Shown here piece after piece: positions 1 to 9,381 of a stretch of 64,000 nucleotides of DNA (position 1 is its first letter; every line of letters starts with the position of its first letter). A program made the position numbers and the translations under genes. The notes below the pieces were generated by a model, which ran no database searches, had not been told where the DNA came from, and was given only the letters and a program-made list of their open reading frames with translations. The DNA comes from Rhodothermales bacterium. GTDB lineage: Bacteria; Bacteroidota; Rhodothermia; Rhodothermales; VXPQ01. The stretch lies in contig JAJECT010000012.1 in the NCBI GenBank assembly GCA_022821845.1, positions 47,501-111,500 of the forward strand. The letters are read 5' to 3'.

Positions 1-722
1 GCAGGGCGCGCATTCCGGTTCGGGAGCAAACCGGCTACGAAACGGACGCGCGCCGTCTGTGGCGCGCGCTGCGGATTTTTCTGAACGAGGAATCGGCGCG
101 GCCCGACGTGCGTCCGGTGGGGTTCGAGGTGCGTTTCGGCCACGGCGCCTCGGACGGAGCAAGCGAGGACGGGCCGCTGGACAGTCCCGATCCGGTGGAG
201 ATACGTCTTTCCGACGCCCTACGGTTCTTTTTGCGCGGCGCGATAGATCGCGTGGACGAAACGCCGGAAGGGTATGAAGTATGGGATTACAAGAGCGGTT
301 CGGCGAGCAGCTATAACGCGGGGAATTTGCTGGCGGACGGCCAACGCTTGCAATGGGCGTTGTACGCCTTTGCGCTGGACGAACTGCTGGCCGCGCAAGG
401 GGCGCCGGGCCGGACCGGGCGCGGCGGATATTTTTTCCCGAACGAACGCGAGCACGGGCTGCGCGTTGCGAACCCCAAGCCCGGAAAGGAGGCCGTCGCG
501 GCCATACTGCAACCCTTTTTCGATCTGGCGGAGCAGGGCGCGTTTCTGCATGTGCATAAAAAGGGGGGCGTTTGCAGGTTTTGCGATTACAAGTCCGTGT
601 GCGAATCGGAAGGGAAACTGAAAAAAGATGTTGGCGAGGCGCTGAAAACGTGGCCTGACCCGTCCGCGGACGATGGGTCTCTGTCGCTTGTTTCTACGCT
701 GGAAAACTGGATGGAGGCGTAA
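1..722 (+). CDS. addB: AddB-like helicase-nuclease subunit, C-terminal part (5' end outside window)
   Basis: Only the last ~240 residues are present; the frame is open to the left edge. They form a PD-(D/E)XK nuclease domain of the RecB/AddB type, with GAIDRVDE followed by a WDYKSG core motif. Near the end is a C-x2-C-x5-C set (CRFCDYKSVC). In AddB proteins this pattern, with one Cys far upstream, holds a 4Fe-4S cluster that stabilises the nuclease domain. The stop at 720-722 is one base before the start of the AddA-like gene, so the two are surely co-transcribed. Inferred role: second subunit of an AddAB complex that resects double-strand breaks for RecA loading. The far N-terminus, needed to separate AddB from other RecB-family nucleases, is not visible. 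Confidence 0.8.
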   Translation, partial: RARIPVREQTGYETDARRLWRALRIFLNEESARPDVRPVGFEVRFGHGASDGASEDGPLDSPDPVEIRLSDALRFFLRGAIDRVDETPEGYEVWDYKSGSASSYNAGNLLADGQRLQWALYAFALDELLAAQGAPGRTGRGGYFFPNEREHGLRVANPKPGKEAVAAILQPFFDLAEQGAFLHVHKKGGVCRFCDYKSVCESEGKLKKDVGEALKTWPDPSADDGSLSLVSTLENWMEA

Positions 723-723
723 T

Positions 724-3700
724 ATGTCGTCTGTTTCGAACAAGAAAGGCGCCTTGAAGGATCAGGCGGAGCGGGACGTGATCGCCGAGCAGCTGGATCG
801 CAACGTGATGGTGTTCGCCGGGGCGGGCGCGGGCAAGACCTATGCGCTGGTGCAGCGGATGGCGGCCCTGGTGCGGACGGGGGCGTGCGAGGTGGATCGC
901 ATGGCGGCCATTACCTTTACGCGGAAGGCCGCCGGGGAAATGCGCGTGCGCTTCTTTCTTGCGCTCCGGGAGGCGGAGGCCGATCCGTCTATCCCCGAGG
1001 AGCAGCGCCGCCGCATTGTCGCCGCGCTGGATCGGATCGACCAGTGCTTCATGGGGACCATTCATTCCTTTTGCGGGCGCCTGATACGGACGCGTCCCAT
1101 AGAAGCGGGCCTGGCGCCGGGATTCCAGGAAGTGGAAGGCCGCGAGGAAGCCCTGTTGCTAAGAGAAACATGGGACCGTTTCGTAGAGCGGCAGTACGGA
1201 GACGGGGACGCCGACCCGGATCCGCGGCTGCAAACATTGCGCGAGGCCGGGCTGACCCCGGACGATCTCTATGGTTTTTTCGTGGATCGTTGCCGGTATT
1301 CGGACGTGCCGCTCAAGGAGACCCGTACGCCGAAACCGGATTTCGATCCGTATGTGCGCGAACTGGAGGCGTTTCTTTATTGCGAGGAAATATCGGAGGG
1401 CATGTCCTCCAATCCGGGGGCGCGAGACAAATTGATGAAGGCGGTGGCGCTGGGGCGGAATTTTATCGAGAACACCAAAGTCACGGACGATGCGGACAAG
1501 GCGGAGGCGCTCTCCATTTTCGAGGGACTGCATTCGAATTTTCTCACCCTGAAACACTGGCCCGACCGCGAAACGGCCAAATTGATTCGAGACGAACTGT
1601 TTCCGTCGTTTCGGGACCGGGCGGCGGCGCCGGTGTTGCGCGAATGGCGCGAATATTTGTACCAGCTTGCGTCGGGGTTTGTGGAAGATGCGATCGCGTG
1701 GTCCGACGACCAGCGCCTGAAGCAAGGGAAGTTGACGTTTCAGGATCTGTTGCTTCGAGCGGCGGCCCTGCTTCGGGACAATCCGTCCGTCCGCGAACAT
1801 TTGCAGAGCCGCTATCGCGTACTGTTCGTGGACGAATTTCAGGACACCGACCCCGTACAGGCGGAGATTATTTTCTATCTGACCGGACAGGAAACCCGCG
1901 AAAAGAACTGGCGCAAACTGACGCCGCGCCCCGGCAGCCTGTTTCTGGTGGGGGACGACAAGCAGTCGATTTACCGGTTTCGCCGCGCGGACATAGCCAT
2001 TGGCCGCTTTGTTCGGGAACGCATGCGGGAGACGGGCGGCGAAGTGGTGCAACTCAACACCAGCTTTCGTTCGCTGGGGGCGCTTTGCGATTGGCTTAAC
2101 CGCGCTTTTGCCCCGATTTTCGCGAAAGAATCCCCGCCCCGCCAGGCGGAGTTCGCGCCGCTTTGGGCGTTCCGCCCGGACGGAGTCGACGCGCATTGCG
2201 TTCGCACGATTTCTATTGAGAAATGGCTTCGAAAAAGCCGCGCCGAGATCGCAAAGGAAGACGCCCGCCGCATTGCTGCTTTTATTGCGCAGGCCGTGCG
2301 CGGAGAGACGACCTTGCAGGGCCTGGGCGCCGGGGACGACGCGCTCCTCGATTCCCCGGCTTCTTATGGCGATTTTCTTATCCTGACGCGTACGAAAGGC
2401 CACCTTGCTACGTACATGCGGGCGCTTGAGGAGGCGGGTATTCCCTACGACGGCGTGGGCGGGGACGGCCTGGGCCAGAGCGAGGAGGTGCAGGCCGTCG
2501 CGACGTTGCTGGAGGCCGTGCTGGACCCCGCCAACCCGGTGCATTTCCTTGCTTTTTTGCGCGGCCCGCTTGCCGGGTTGTCGGACGATATGTTGTATGC
2601 GTACCGGCAAGCCGGGGGCATTTTCCATTGGAATGCGGGCATCCCGGCGGGGCTGTCCGAGGAGGTGGCGCGCCGGTTCTTCGAGGCGCAGGGCCTGCTT
2701 GGCTACGCCGAGGCCGTCTTTACGACGTTGCCGCCTGCCGCGGCCTTGCAGTCGGTGCTTGCGAAGAGCGGGTATCTGGCGTTGGCTACGGCGCACCCCG
2801 AGGGGAATGCGTCGTTTCGGGCAGGCAACCTGATTCGTTTGCTGGCGCTGGTGCAGCAATGGGCGGCGGAGGGCCACCCTTGGGGGCGCATTACGGAAGA
2901 GTTGCGGGCGCTGGTTCAGGACCCGGCCCAGGGGGCGTCGCAGATGTCCGTCAACCTGGGGAGCCCGGGCGTGGTGCGGGTGATGAACGTGCATCAGGCG
3001 AAAGGCCTGGAGGCGCCGGTGGTTTTCCTGGCGGATCCGTACGATACGTCCGCCGCAACCAGGCAGAAAAAACCGTCGCATCATGTTTCCCGGAGCGACG
3101 AGGACACGTATCTCTCCATGCCGATCAGGAAGCAGTCGGGATCGTATGCGCGGCCGATTGTGGCGCAACCTGTCGGGTGGGCAGCCGACGAGGAAGAGGA
3201 GGTGCTGTTTGCCGAGGCGGAAGAGACGCGGATGTTGTACGTAGCCGCCACGCGGGCGAGAAATCTGCTGGTGGTTTCCGTCTATGCCGGAGGCGAAAAA
3301 GGACCTTGGTCGCCGTTGTCGCCCGCGCTTGCCGATGTGCCGGAGCTGGAATATTCGCCGCATTCCGACGACGCGGAGCGTGTTGCGCCCGCCGAAGGGC
3401 CGGGGCACGCCGAACTGCTTGCGCAGGCCCAGGAGCGGCTGCGCCTTGCAAAGGAAAAAAGTTATACGCTGGATTTGGCGGCGGGCGAACTGGCGGAGCC
3501 GACGCTGGCGCCGCAGCGGTCTCGCAAACAGGGGCGGGGCGTGAAGTACGGCCTGCTCGTGCATCGTTTGTTCGAGGAAGCGGTTCGGGGCGATCTTCCC
3601 GAAGACGCGCAGGCGCGGGTGCGGCGGCTGGCCGAAACGATCGACTGCGGCGATGCGGACGGGGAACGCCCCTGGACCGAAGACCCGCTGACCCCCCAGG

Positions 3701-4080
3701 ACGAGGAAATGGCCATGCAGGCGCTGGAGCGGTTCAGAAAATCGGCGTTGTGGGAAACCTTGCAGGCCGCCCATGAAGTTTATACGGAGGTTCCGCTGGC
3801 CGTGTCGGAGGACGTCGAGAAGGAAGGCGCGACGCTCGTGCGCGGGTTCATCGACCTGGCGTACCGGGACGACGCCGGGTGGCACATTGTCGATTACAAG
3901 ACGGATCGCGCCGATACGGAGGAGCAGGCCGCCGCCGTCCGGCGAACGTACCAGCCCCAACTGGATATTTATGCAAGGTACTGGCGTCGCCTGACGGGCG
4001 CGCCCGTGGCGGATGCCGTGTTGTGGTTGGCGCATGGGCCTGGGGGCAGCCGCGAAGAACAGACAGATAGCCCCCAATAA
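724..4080 (+). CDS. addA: AddA-like ATP-dependent helicase-nuclease (UvrD/Rep family)
   Basis: A protein of 1118 residues. Helicase motifs run in order: GAGAGKT (33-39), ITFTRKAAGEMR, LFVDEFQDTDPVQ, VGDDKQSIYRFR, LNTSFRS, VMNVHQAKGLEAPVVF and MLYVAATRARNLLVV. A C-terminal RecB-type nuclease follows, with GFIDLAY, HIVDYKTD and QLDIYARYWR. This is the AddA/RecB architecture: a 3'-5' translocating motor plus nuclease that processes broken ends. A longer start at 673 lies inside the preceding gene; ATG 724 gives the N-terminus expected for the family and a one-base gap to AddB. Paired with the upstream AddB-like subunit and followed by YhaN/YhaO-like genes, it belongs to a DNA break repair cluster. 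Confidence 0.93.
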   Translation: MSSVSNKKGALKDQAERDVIAEQLDRNVMVFAGAGAGKTYALVQRMAALVRTGACEVDRMAAITFTRKAAGEMRVRFFLALREAEADPSIPEEQRRRIVAALDRIDQCFMGTIHSFCGRLIRTRPIEAGLAPGFQEVEGREEALLLRETWDRFVERQYGDGDADPDPRLQTLREAGLTPDDLYGFFVDRCRYSDVPLKETRTPKPDFDPYVRELEAFLYCEEISEGMSSNPGARDKLMKAVALGRNFIENTKVTDDADKAEALSIFEGLHSNFLTLKHWPDRETAKLIRDELFPSFRDRAAAPVLREWREYLYQLASGFVEDAIAWSDDQRLKQGKLTFQDLLLRAAALLRDNPSVREHLQSRYRVLFVDEFQDTDPVQAEIIFYLTGQETREKNWRKLTPRPGSLFLVGDDKQSIYRFRRADIAIGRFVRERMRETGGEVVQLNTSFRSLGALCDWLNRAFAPIFAKESPPRQAEFAPLWAFRPDGVDAHCVRTISIEKWLRKSRAEIAKEDARRIAAFIAQAVRGETTLQGLGAGDDALLDSPASYGDFLILTRTKGHLATYMRALEEAGIPYDGVGGDGLGQSEEVQAVATLLEAVLDPANPVHFLAFLRGPLAGLSDDMLYAYRQAGGIFHWNAGIPAGLSEEVARRFFEAQGLLGYAEAVFTTLPPAAALQSVLAKSGYLALATAHPEGNASFRAGNLIRLLALVQQWAAEGHPWGRITEELRALVQDPAQGASQMSVNLGSPGVVRVMNVHQAKGLEAPVVFLADPYDTSAATRQKKPSHHVSRSDEDTYLSMPIRKQSGSYARPIVAQPVGWAADEEEEVLFAEAEETRMLYVAATRARNLLVVSVYAGGEKGPWSPLSPALADVPELEYSPHSDDAERVAPAEGPGHAELLAQAQERLRLAKEKSYTLDLAAGELAEPTLAPQRSRKQGRGVKYGLLVHRLFEEAVRGDLPEDAQARVRRLAETIDCGDADGERPWTEDPLTPQDEEMAMQALERFRKSALWETLQAAHEVYTEVPLAVSEDVEKEGATLVRGFIDLAYRDDAGWHIVDYKTDRADTEEQAAAVRRTYQPQLDIYARYWRRLTGAPVADAVLWLAHGPGGSREEQTDSPQ

Positions 4081-4146
4081 TCGGTTCATTCCGTAGATTG
4101 AACAAATTTCGCCGCCTTCCGCCGGATTTTTATCGCCAAAACACGC

Positions 4147-6741
4147 ATGAAGATACTTTCCTGCCATATCGACGCGTTCGGGGCGATGCGGGATCGCTCG
4201 TTCCCGGACCTGGATGCGCCGGTGGTGGTGGTCGAGGGAAGCAACGAGGCGGGCAAAAGCACGTTTTTTCACTTCCTGCAGACGATGCTTTACGGGGTGT
4301 ATCCCGTGCGCGAAGAGAGTCATCCCTATGCGCCGCGCGACGGGGTGCGCCTGGGCGGGCGTTTGAGTCTGGAGGCGGGCAACGGCGGACCATACACCGT
4401 ATCCCGTCTGCTGCGCAGTACTGTCACGGGCGATTTTGCAGGTCCCGACGGGCGCTCGGAAAAGTTGGGCAACCGGAACGTGCGCTTCATGCACATTTCG
4501 AGGGACGTGTACCAGGCGATCTATGCCCTGTCGCTGTACGATCTTGTTGCCTTGCAGGATAAGGAGAAGGCGTGGCAGAGGGTGCAGGATCGGCTGGTGG
4601 GCGGCCTTGGCGTGGATTTTATTCGTCCGATCCGGGAGGTAGTCCGGCAGATTGACGCGGAAGCGTCTGCGTTGTGGCGGCCAGACCTGCGCGGCAATTC
4701 GGAATCGAAGCGAATCGACGCGCGACAGAAAATATTGAAGCAGGAAATGCGCGAGGCGAAAGTGCGCGACCAGGAGTTGCGCGACTTGACCGGCGAGGTG
4801 GAGCAATACGAGCGGGAGGATCGGGAGCTGCGCGAGGAACGGGCAAGGCTGCGCACAGAAAAACATCGGATTGAGCGGCTTAGGCCGATTCGGAACCATT
4901 TACAGGGGATCGCCGATGCGTGGCGAGAGGCCGGAGATCAAGAGGAACTTGTCGGCTTACAGGACGATCCGGGGGCTACTCTGGAAGAGATTGCAAGAAA
5001 GATCGTGGAGCTGGACAACGAGCGGCAGCAGCTTGAATCCGAGCGAGAGGTTGCCGGGTGCGTTCTTGCCGCCGTGGAGGCGGGCGCGGGATTCGACCTG
5101 AATATGCCCTCCGACAATCCGTACGACGGGCTGTTGCGCGACCGCAAGCGCGCCGAAGACGAGTTACAAGGAGCCGAGCGGGCATTGATCGAGCAGGCGC
5201 GCGATATGCTGACGGCGGCATGGGACGACGGTTTTGCGGACGCGCTTGAACGTATTGCGCCCGCCGAATTGCGGGAGCGCATAAACCGATTCGAGAATGT
5301 GCAGCGGGCGGCGGATACCCGACGACAGGCCGAAGAGACCCAAAAGCAAGCCGCCGCCATGCAGCAGGCGAGCGAACCCGATGCGGGCGCTCTGCGCAAG
5401 ACGTTCCGAAATCAGGCCATGCTGGCGGGGTTGCTTTTGCTGGGTGCTTGCGTAGCCGTGGCGCTGGGTAGCATGGAATTGGCTATTGGGCTGGGCGTCG
5501 CCGGGGCGGGCTTCGGGTATATGGCTTGGCAGGCGCGTACGCAGGCCCGGCGTACGCCGGCATCTCCAACGGCGCCTTTTGCGGCGGGGCGGCCTCTGGA
5601 AGAAATTGAGGCGGATGTGGCCGCCCGACGCGCCGACGTCCGCGAACTGATGGCGGGGCTGCCTGTCCCGGACAGTCGTTTCGACCGCCCGGATATGGCG
5701 CTGGTTAGCGAAGTGAGATCGTTTCAGGATGCGGTGGGAGCGCGGCGGACGGCGCAGGAGCGCTTGGCGCAGCGTATGGGCGAATTGCAAGCCATGGCCC
5801 GGCGGGAAGAGAGTCGCATTGCGGAAGCGCACCGAGACCTTGCGCAGGAATGTGCTTCGCTTGAAACGGAGCAGGATGCATTGAAGGAGCGTTTGCGCGA
5901 ACTTGGCGGCGGCGATCCCGAAGAGGGCATTCGTCTTGTATCGGCGCGTAAAAGGGCGCGGCAACTGGCCGAAACGCTGGAGGAAAAATTGGCGACCGAT
6001 TATGCGGGTGAGGATATGGCGAAAGCCCGCCAGGAGATTGAAACGCTTGACCGCCAAGGCGCCGCATGGGATGCGGCGGACGAAGAGGCGATTGCCGTCA
6101 ACGAACGACTGGCGGCGTTGGACGAGGAAATAAATGCCCTGACGGAAAAGCGCACGGCAGCGGGGAAAGACATTGAAAATCGTAGTGCGCAGCCGACGCG
6201 CGCCGCGCTGGAAAGCGAGCAAGAGCAGCTCGAATCGGAACTGGATGTCGTTAAAGAACGCCACGACCGGCTGCGTTTGCTGCAGCACATTGTCCGGGAG
6301 GCGGACAGGCGTTTTCGGGAGGAACATCAGCCGGATGTGTTGCAGCGGGCCAGCGGGTATGTGCAGACCGTTACCGGGGGCCGGTACGAGCGATTCGACT
6401 ACGATGAGGACGAACGACTTCGCGTGTATCCCGCTCGGGATTCGCAGCATTCTTCGCACGTTCGGCCCTGGTCTGTCGAAGCGCCGCTCAGTCAGGGTAC
6501 GCTGGATCAGATGTATCTGGCGATCCGATTTGCCCTGATAGATCATTTGGACGAGGACCAGGAATCCTTGCCGGTGTTTCTGGACGAGGTGTTCGTGAAC
6601 TGGGACCGGGAACGGCGCGCCCGGTGCTACGATATTTTTTCCGAGGCGGCGGTCCGCCGACAGGTATTCGTTTTTACGTGCCATCCCTGGCTGGCCGAAG
6701 AAATGGAGCAGGCGCTGTCCGCGAAACGCATTCTCTTGTAA
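4147..6741 (+). CDS. YhaN-like AAA family ATPase (SbcC/Rad50-related)
   Basis: A protein of 864 residues. The Walker A motif GSNEAGKS is at 31-38, as in SbcC/RecF/YhaN proteins. Long charged coiled-coil stretches rich in Glu, Arg and Gln follow. Around residues 420-465 lies a very hydrophobic stretch (AMLAGLLLLGACVAVALG and onward) that could be one or two membrane helices. A Walker B segment (LPVFLDEVFVNWD) sits near the C-terminus. Paired with the YhaO-like nuclease at 6756, it matches the YhaN-YhaO pair, a relative of the SbcCD DNA-end nuclease with a membrane insertion in the coiled coil. The gap from addA is 66 bases and the gap to yhaO 14. Function in DNA-end processing is inferred from family and context. 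Confidence 0.87.
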   Translation: MKILSCHIDAFGAMRDRSFPDLDAPVVVVEGSNEAGKSTFFHFLQTMLYGVYPVREESHPYAPRDGVRLGGRLSLEAGNGGPYTVSRLLRSTVTGDFAGPDGRSEKLGNRNVRFMHISRDVYQAIYALSLYDLVALQDKEKAWQRVQDRLVGGLGVDFIRPIREVVRQIDAEASALWRPDLRGNSESKRIDARQKILKQEMREAKVRDQELRDLTGEVEQYEREDRELREERARLRTEKHRIERLRPIRNHLQGIADAWREAGDQEELVGLQDDPGATLEEIARKIVELDNERQQLESEREVAGCVLAAVEAGAGFDLNMPSDNPYDGLLRDRKRAEDELQGAERALIEQARDMLTAAWDDGFADALERIAPAELRERINRFENVQRAADTRRQAEETQKQAAAMQQASEPDAGALRKTFRNQAMLAGLLLLGACVAVALGSMELAIGLGVAGAGFGYMAWQARTQARRTPASPTAPFAAGRPLEEIEADVAARRADVRELMAGLPVPDSRFDRPDMALVSEVRSFQDAVGARRTAQERLAQRMGELQAMARREESRIAEAHRDLAQECASLETEQDALKERLRELGGGDPEEGIRLVSARKRARQLAETLEEKLATDYAGEDMAKARQEIETLDRQGAAWDAADEEAIAVNERLAALDEEINALTEKRTAAGKDIENRSAQPTRAALESEQEQLESELDVVKERHDRLRLLQHIVREADRRFREEHQPDVLQRASGYVQTVTGGRYERFDYDEDERLRVYPARDSQHSSHVRPWSVEAPLSQGTLDQMYLAIRFALIDHLDEDQESLPVFLDEVFVNWDRERRARCYDIFSEAAVRRQVFVFTCHPWLAEEMEQALSAKRILL

Positions 6742-6755
6742 AAGCACCCGGTTCC

Positions 6756-8003
6756 ATGTTCAGGTTTCTTCATCTGGCGGATATTCACCTCGACACGACG
6801 TTTCTGTGTCGTAGCGAGTCCTTGCGGGCGAGATTGCGGGATGCGCTGCGTCGCGCCTTCGAGCGCGCCGTCGGTACGGCCATTGCGGAAAAGGTTCATG
6901 CGGTGCTGATCGCAGGCGATCTATTCGATAACCAGCGGCTAAGTTTTGTAACGGAAGAGTTTTTGCTCGAACAACTGCGTCGCCTGGATGCGGCGGGCAT
7001 TCCCTGTTTCTATTGCACCGGCAATCACGATCCGTCCGGGCGCCCTCCTCGCAGCGGCAACATGGACTGGCCCGACAGGTTCCAGATTTTCGGCGAGTCC
7101 AGGCCCGCTTCGCACATGATTAAGAATGCTTCCGGCGAACCGCTTGCTTGCATTGTGGGGGCGGGACACAAGACGTCAGAGGAGGGGGCGAATCTGGCGG
7201 CTTCGTTTCCGAAAGCGGAATCGCATGTGCCGCATGTGGGCCTTTTGCATACGCAAGTGACATCTGCGAAGGAGGCGGCTGACCATGATCGGTATGCCCC
7301 CTGCGCTGTCGAGCATTTGCAAGGGAAGGGGTATGCCTACTGGGCGCTTGGACATGTGCACAAGCGGCAGCGCGTTGCCGACGACCCGGAAGCGTGGTAT
7401 TCCGGCAACATACAGGGGCGGCATCCGGGGGAAACGGGCGCCAAGGGCGGTTTGCTGGTTACGATTCGCGATGGGGGGCGCGTTGAAACGGAGTTTCGGG
7501 CCTTTGCGCCCATTCAGTGGGCCGAAATCGTGCTGGACGATTTGGAAGACGCGCACACCGTAGACGATGTGCGCCGCCGGGTCGCCGCCGATTTTTCCGC
7601 CCAGGCGGGCAAAGATGCCGCCGAGGCGTGGATGTTGCGGGTTCGGTTAGCGGGGCGTACGCCGTTGGCGCAGGAATTGCGCGATCCTGTGCAGCGGCAG
7701 GACCTTGAAGACAGCCTTTGCTCCGCGCTGGACGATGTGCTGGAAGTGGAGGTCAAGGCGGATCAGGTGGCGCCCGTGGTCGATGTGGACAAGCACCGGG
7801 GCGAGCCGCACTCGCTGGGGAGCGTACTGGACCTGCTGGACGGGATACGGGAGGGCCGCGAAAATCTGAACGATCTGATCCCGCCTGACGCCCTTGCCCG
7901 CACATTCGACTCGGAGGAGGAGCGCGAAGCTTATCTGCACTCCCTGCTGCGCGACCTGGACAGCGAGGCGGCGTACCGGTTGTTGCGGGAAGGGGCTGCG
8001 TAG
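6756..8003 (+). CDS. YhaO/SbcD-like DNA repair metallophosphoesterase
   Basis: A protein of 415 residues in the calcineurin-like phosphoesterase family. The metal-binding motifs appear in order: LADIHLD (residues 7-13), AGDLFDN, GNHDPSG, and GHVHKRQ further on. This is the Mre11/SbcD arrangement. An in-frame start at 6624 lies inside the ATPase gene; ATG 6756 starts right at MFRFLHLADIHLD and fits the family. It would be the nuclease partner of the upstream YhaN-like ATPase. The C-terminal ~130 residues (capping/ATPase-contact region) are acidic and less conserved. No regulatory signal is evident, and the gene appears to be the last of the four-gene repair cluster. Confidence 0.88.
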   Translation: MFRFLHLADIHLDTTFLCRSESLRARLRDALRRAFERAVGTAIAEKVHAVLIAGDLFDNQRLSFVTEEFLLEQLRRLDAAGIPCFYCTGNHDPSGRPPRSGNMDWPDRFQIFGESRPASHMIKNASGEPLACIVGAGHKTSEEGANLAASFPKAESHVPHVGLLHTQVTSAKEAADHDRYAPCAVEHLQGKGYAYWALGHVHKRQRVADDPEAWYSGNIQGRHPGETGAKGGLLVTIRDGGRVETEFRAFAPIQWAEIVLDDLEDAHTVDDVRRRVAADFSAQAGKDAAEAWMLRVRLAGRTPLAQELRDPVQRQDLEDSLCSALDDVLEVEVKADQVAPVVDVDKHRGEPHSLGSVLDLLDGIREGRENLNDLIPPDALARTFDSEEEREAYLHSLLRDLDSEAAYRLLREGAA

Positions 8004-8310
8004 GTTGGGGTTTGCGAACAGGCCGGGCGGGTCGTGCAATTGCGCCGCCTGCAAAGACATCCTTAATTATTTAATCTCCGATTTTTCGCGCCTAAATTTT
8101 TAAAGTGGTCGAATCGGCGGGCGGGTTTTGGCTGGCGGGGAGGAGTGGTTCGGGTTTATTGGACAGCGTTATCCCGGTTTTTAAGTGTTGACAAGGGTAG
8201 CAAACACAATTTCGGAATTTTTTACGTGGATTTGCGTAATATGGCGTAAGTATCGGATGTTTCCGCCCAAAACGTGTCCCGATGCTATGACTCAGGGACT
8301 TATCCCTGCA
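8004..8310. other. Non-coding stretch after the repair cluster
   Basis: No convincing gene. It is visibly more AT-rich than the flanking genes and holds the first copy of the CGCCTAAATTTTTAA motif (8089-8105) that recurs at 10053 and 10216. No clear hairpin with a T-run was found. Confidence 0.5.
8089..8105 (+). repeat. AT-rich intergenic motif CGCCTAAATTTTTAA, copy 1
   Basis: CGCCTAAATTTTTAAAG at 8089-8105 is matched by CGCCTAAAAAATTAAGG at 10053-10069 and CGCCTAAATTTTTTAAGG at 10216-10233. All three lie between genes in otherwise GC-rich DNA. Confidence 0.55.
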
Positions 8311-8535
8311 ATGAAACCAGACGACACGATGCGCTCTCCGCTCGCTATTTTGAAAAACGTCTTTACCGTAACGCCCTTGCCTCCTGGCCCGACCAAGCGG
8401 GAAAAAACCCGACAGGAATCCGACAGGCAGATCGTCGCCAGGCATTCTTCGGGCAACGTTCTCTTGCAGCAAGGGAAATATGCCACCCGGGAAGAACTCG
8501 ACGCGGAGCGTGAACGCGCCCTGGCTTTCCGGTGA
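8311..8535 (+). CDS. Small hypothetical protein, 74 residues
   Basis: A basic and charged soluble protein beginning MKPDDTMRSPLAILKNVF and ending GNVLLQQGKYATREELDA and on to ALAFR. The C-terminal pattern (GN-x-LLQ-x-GKY-x-T-x-E-E-L, then a charged helix) looks like a conserved short motif of small bacterial proteins, but I cannot name a family. The frame is also open upstream, with in-frame starts at 8185 and 8287; 8311 was chosen because the protein looks structured only from there. No Shine-Dalgarno sequence is visible. It could be a spurious frame. Confidence 0.4.
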   Translation: MKPDDTMRSPLAILKNVFTVTPLPPGPTKREKTRQESDRQIVARHSSGNVLLQQGKYATREELDAERERALAFR

Positions 8536-8700
8536 GACGATGCCTAATTGAAGCGCGCCGACAACGTTTCAAAGACGCCTTGGGCATTTTCGGCGTAGTT
8601 ACCGGCATTATTACTGCTTGCGCCGTGGTGTTTCGTTTGTTTTTTTGCTGAAGAGATTGGCGTATCGTGCCGCGTTCATCATCGCAAGCCCCCCGAACCC

Positions 8701-9285
8701 ATGAAAATCCGTCTTTTGCGCTGCGGCGTATTTTTGGGGATTTTGTGCGTTTTGGCAGTTTGTACCCTTGCGAGCTGCGGTCCTACCGAACGACAAAGGC
8801 TGACAGTGGCGGAAGCGCTGGAAGCGAGCGCGCGCACCTGGGAGGCGAGTGCGCAAACGTGGGAAGCGTACGCCGCGAACTGGGAGAAGATGGGCCAGAC
8901 CGGGTTTTCTTCGGACTACAGAAAGTGGTCTGGTCACAGTGCTTCGGACTGGCGGGGGATGGCTTCGCAGGCGCGGGAGAATGCCGCGCAGTATCGTGAG
9001 AACGCTTTGGAGAATCAGGAGTGGGCTTCTCAGGCGAGGGAGCGGACCTTGAAAGCGAGGGAGTGGGTTTCGGGGGCGCAGGAGCAGGCGGAAACCCTCC
9101 ATGAGGACGCTGCGGATGCACGGGACAACGCTTCGGATGCGCGAGAAAATGCCTTGAGGGCGAAGGATGCTTGGGGAACGCGGGCGTACGAATCGGAGGC
9201 GCGGGCGCATGAGGCAGTGGCGGCGGCATTCGAAGCAGAGGCAGCGGCGTGGGAAGCGGTTGCGGAGGCGTGGGGTGGGGATTAA
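8701..9285 (+). CDS. Trp/Ala-rich repetitive lipoprotein
   Basis: A protein of 194 residues. A type II signal peptide (MKIRLLRCGVFLGILCVLAV, then lipobox LASC with Cys around residue 26) predicts a lipid-anchored envelope protein. The mature part is an extended helix built of 7-residue steps: ALEASARTWEASAQTWEAYA, later SQARENAAQ, DARDNASDARENA and FEAEAAAWEAVAEAW. Small residues alternate with Trp, Glu, Gln and Arg, which suggests a coiled coil or filament resembling Lpp-type alanine-zipper proteins. It stands alone, with no neighbour that explains it. The opposite strand is also open over 8611-9357, a by-product of the biased repeats. Function unknown. Confidence 0.68.
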   Translation: MKIRLLRCGVFLGILCVLAVCTLASCGPTERQRLTVAEALEASARTWEASAQTWEAYAANWEKMGQTGFSSDYRKWSGHSASDWRGMASQARENAAQYRENALENQEWASQARERTLKAREWVSGAQEQAETLHEDAADARDNASDARENALRAKDAWGTRAYESEARAHEAVAAAFEAEAAAWEAVAEAWGGD

Positions 9286-9381
9286 AGGAGAGGAATGAGC
9301 GATGTGATTTCGTTCGCAAAAAATCCAAGCGAAATATAGAAAATTCTTGACAAGCACTGATCAATATAGTGGTGATTTACT

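Noticed and set aside
1159-4899. Very long open frame (1246 residues) on the minus strand under addA and yhaN
   Set aside because: It is a GC-bias shadow: low-complexity Arg/Pro-rich residues with no motif, opposite to clear AddA motifs.
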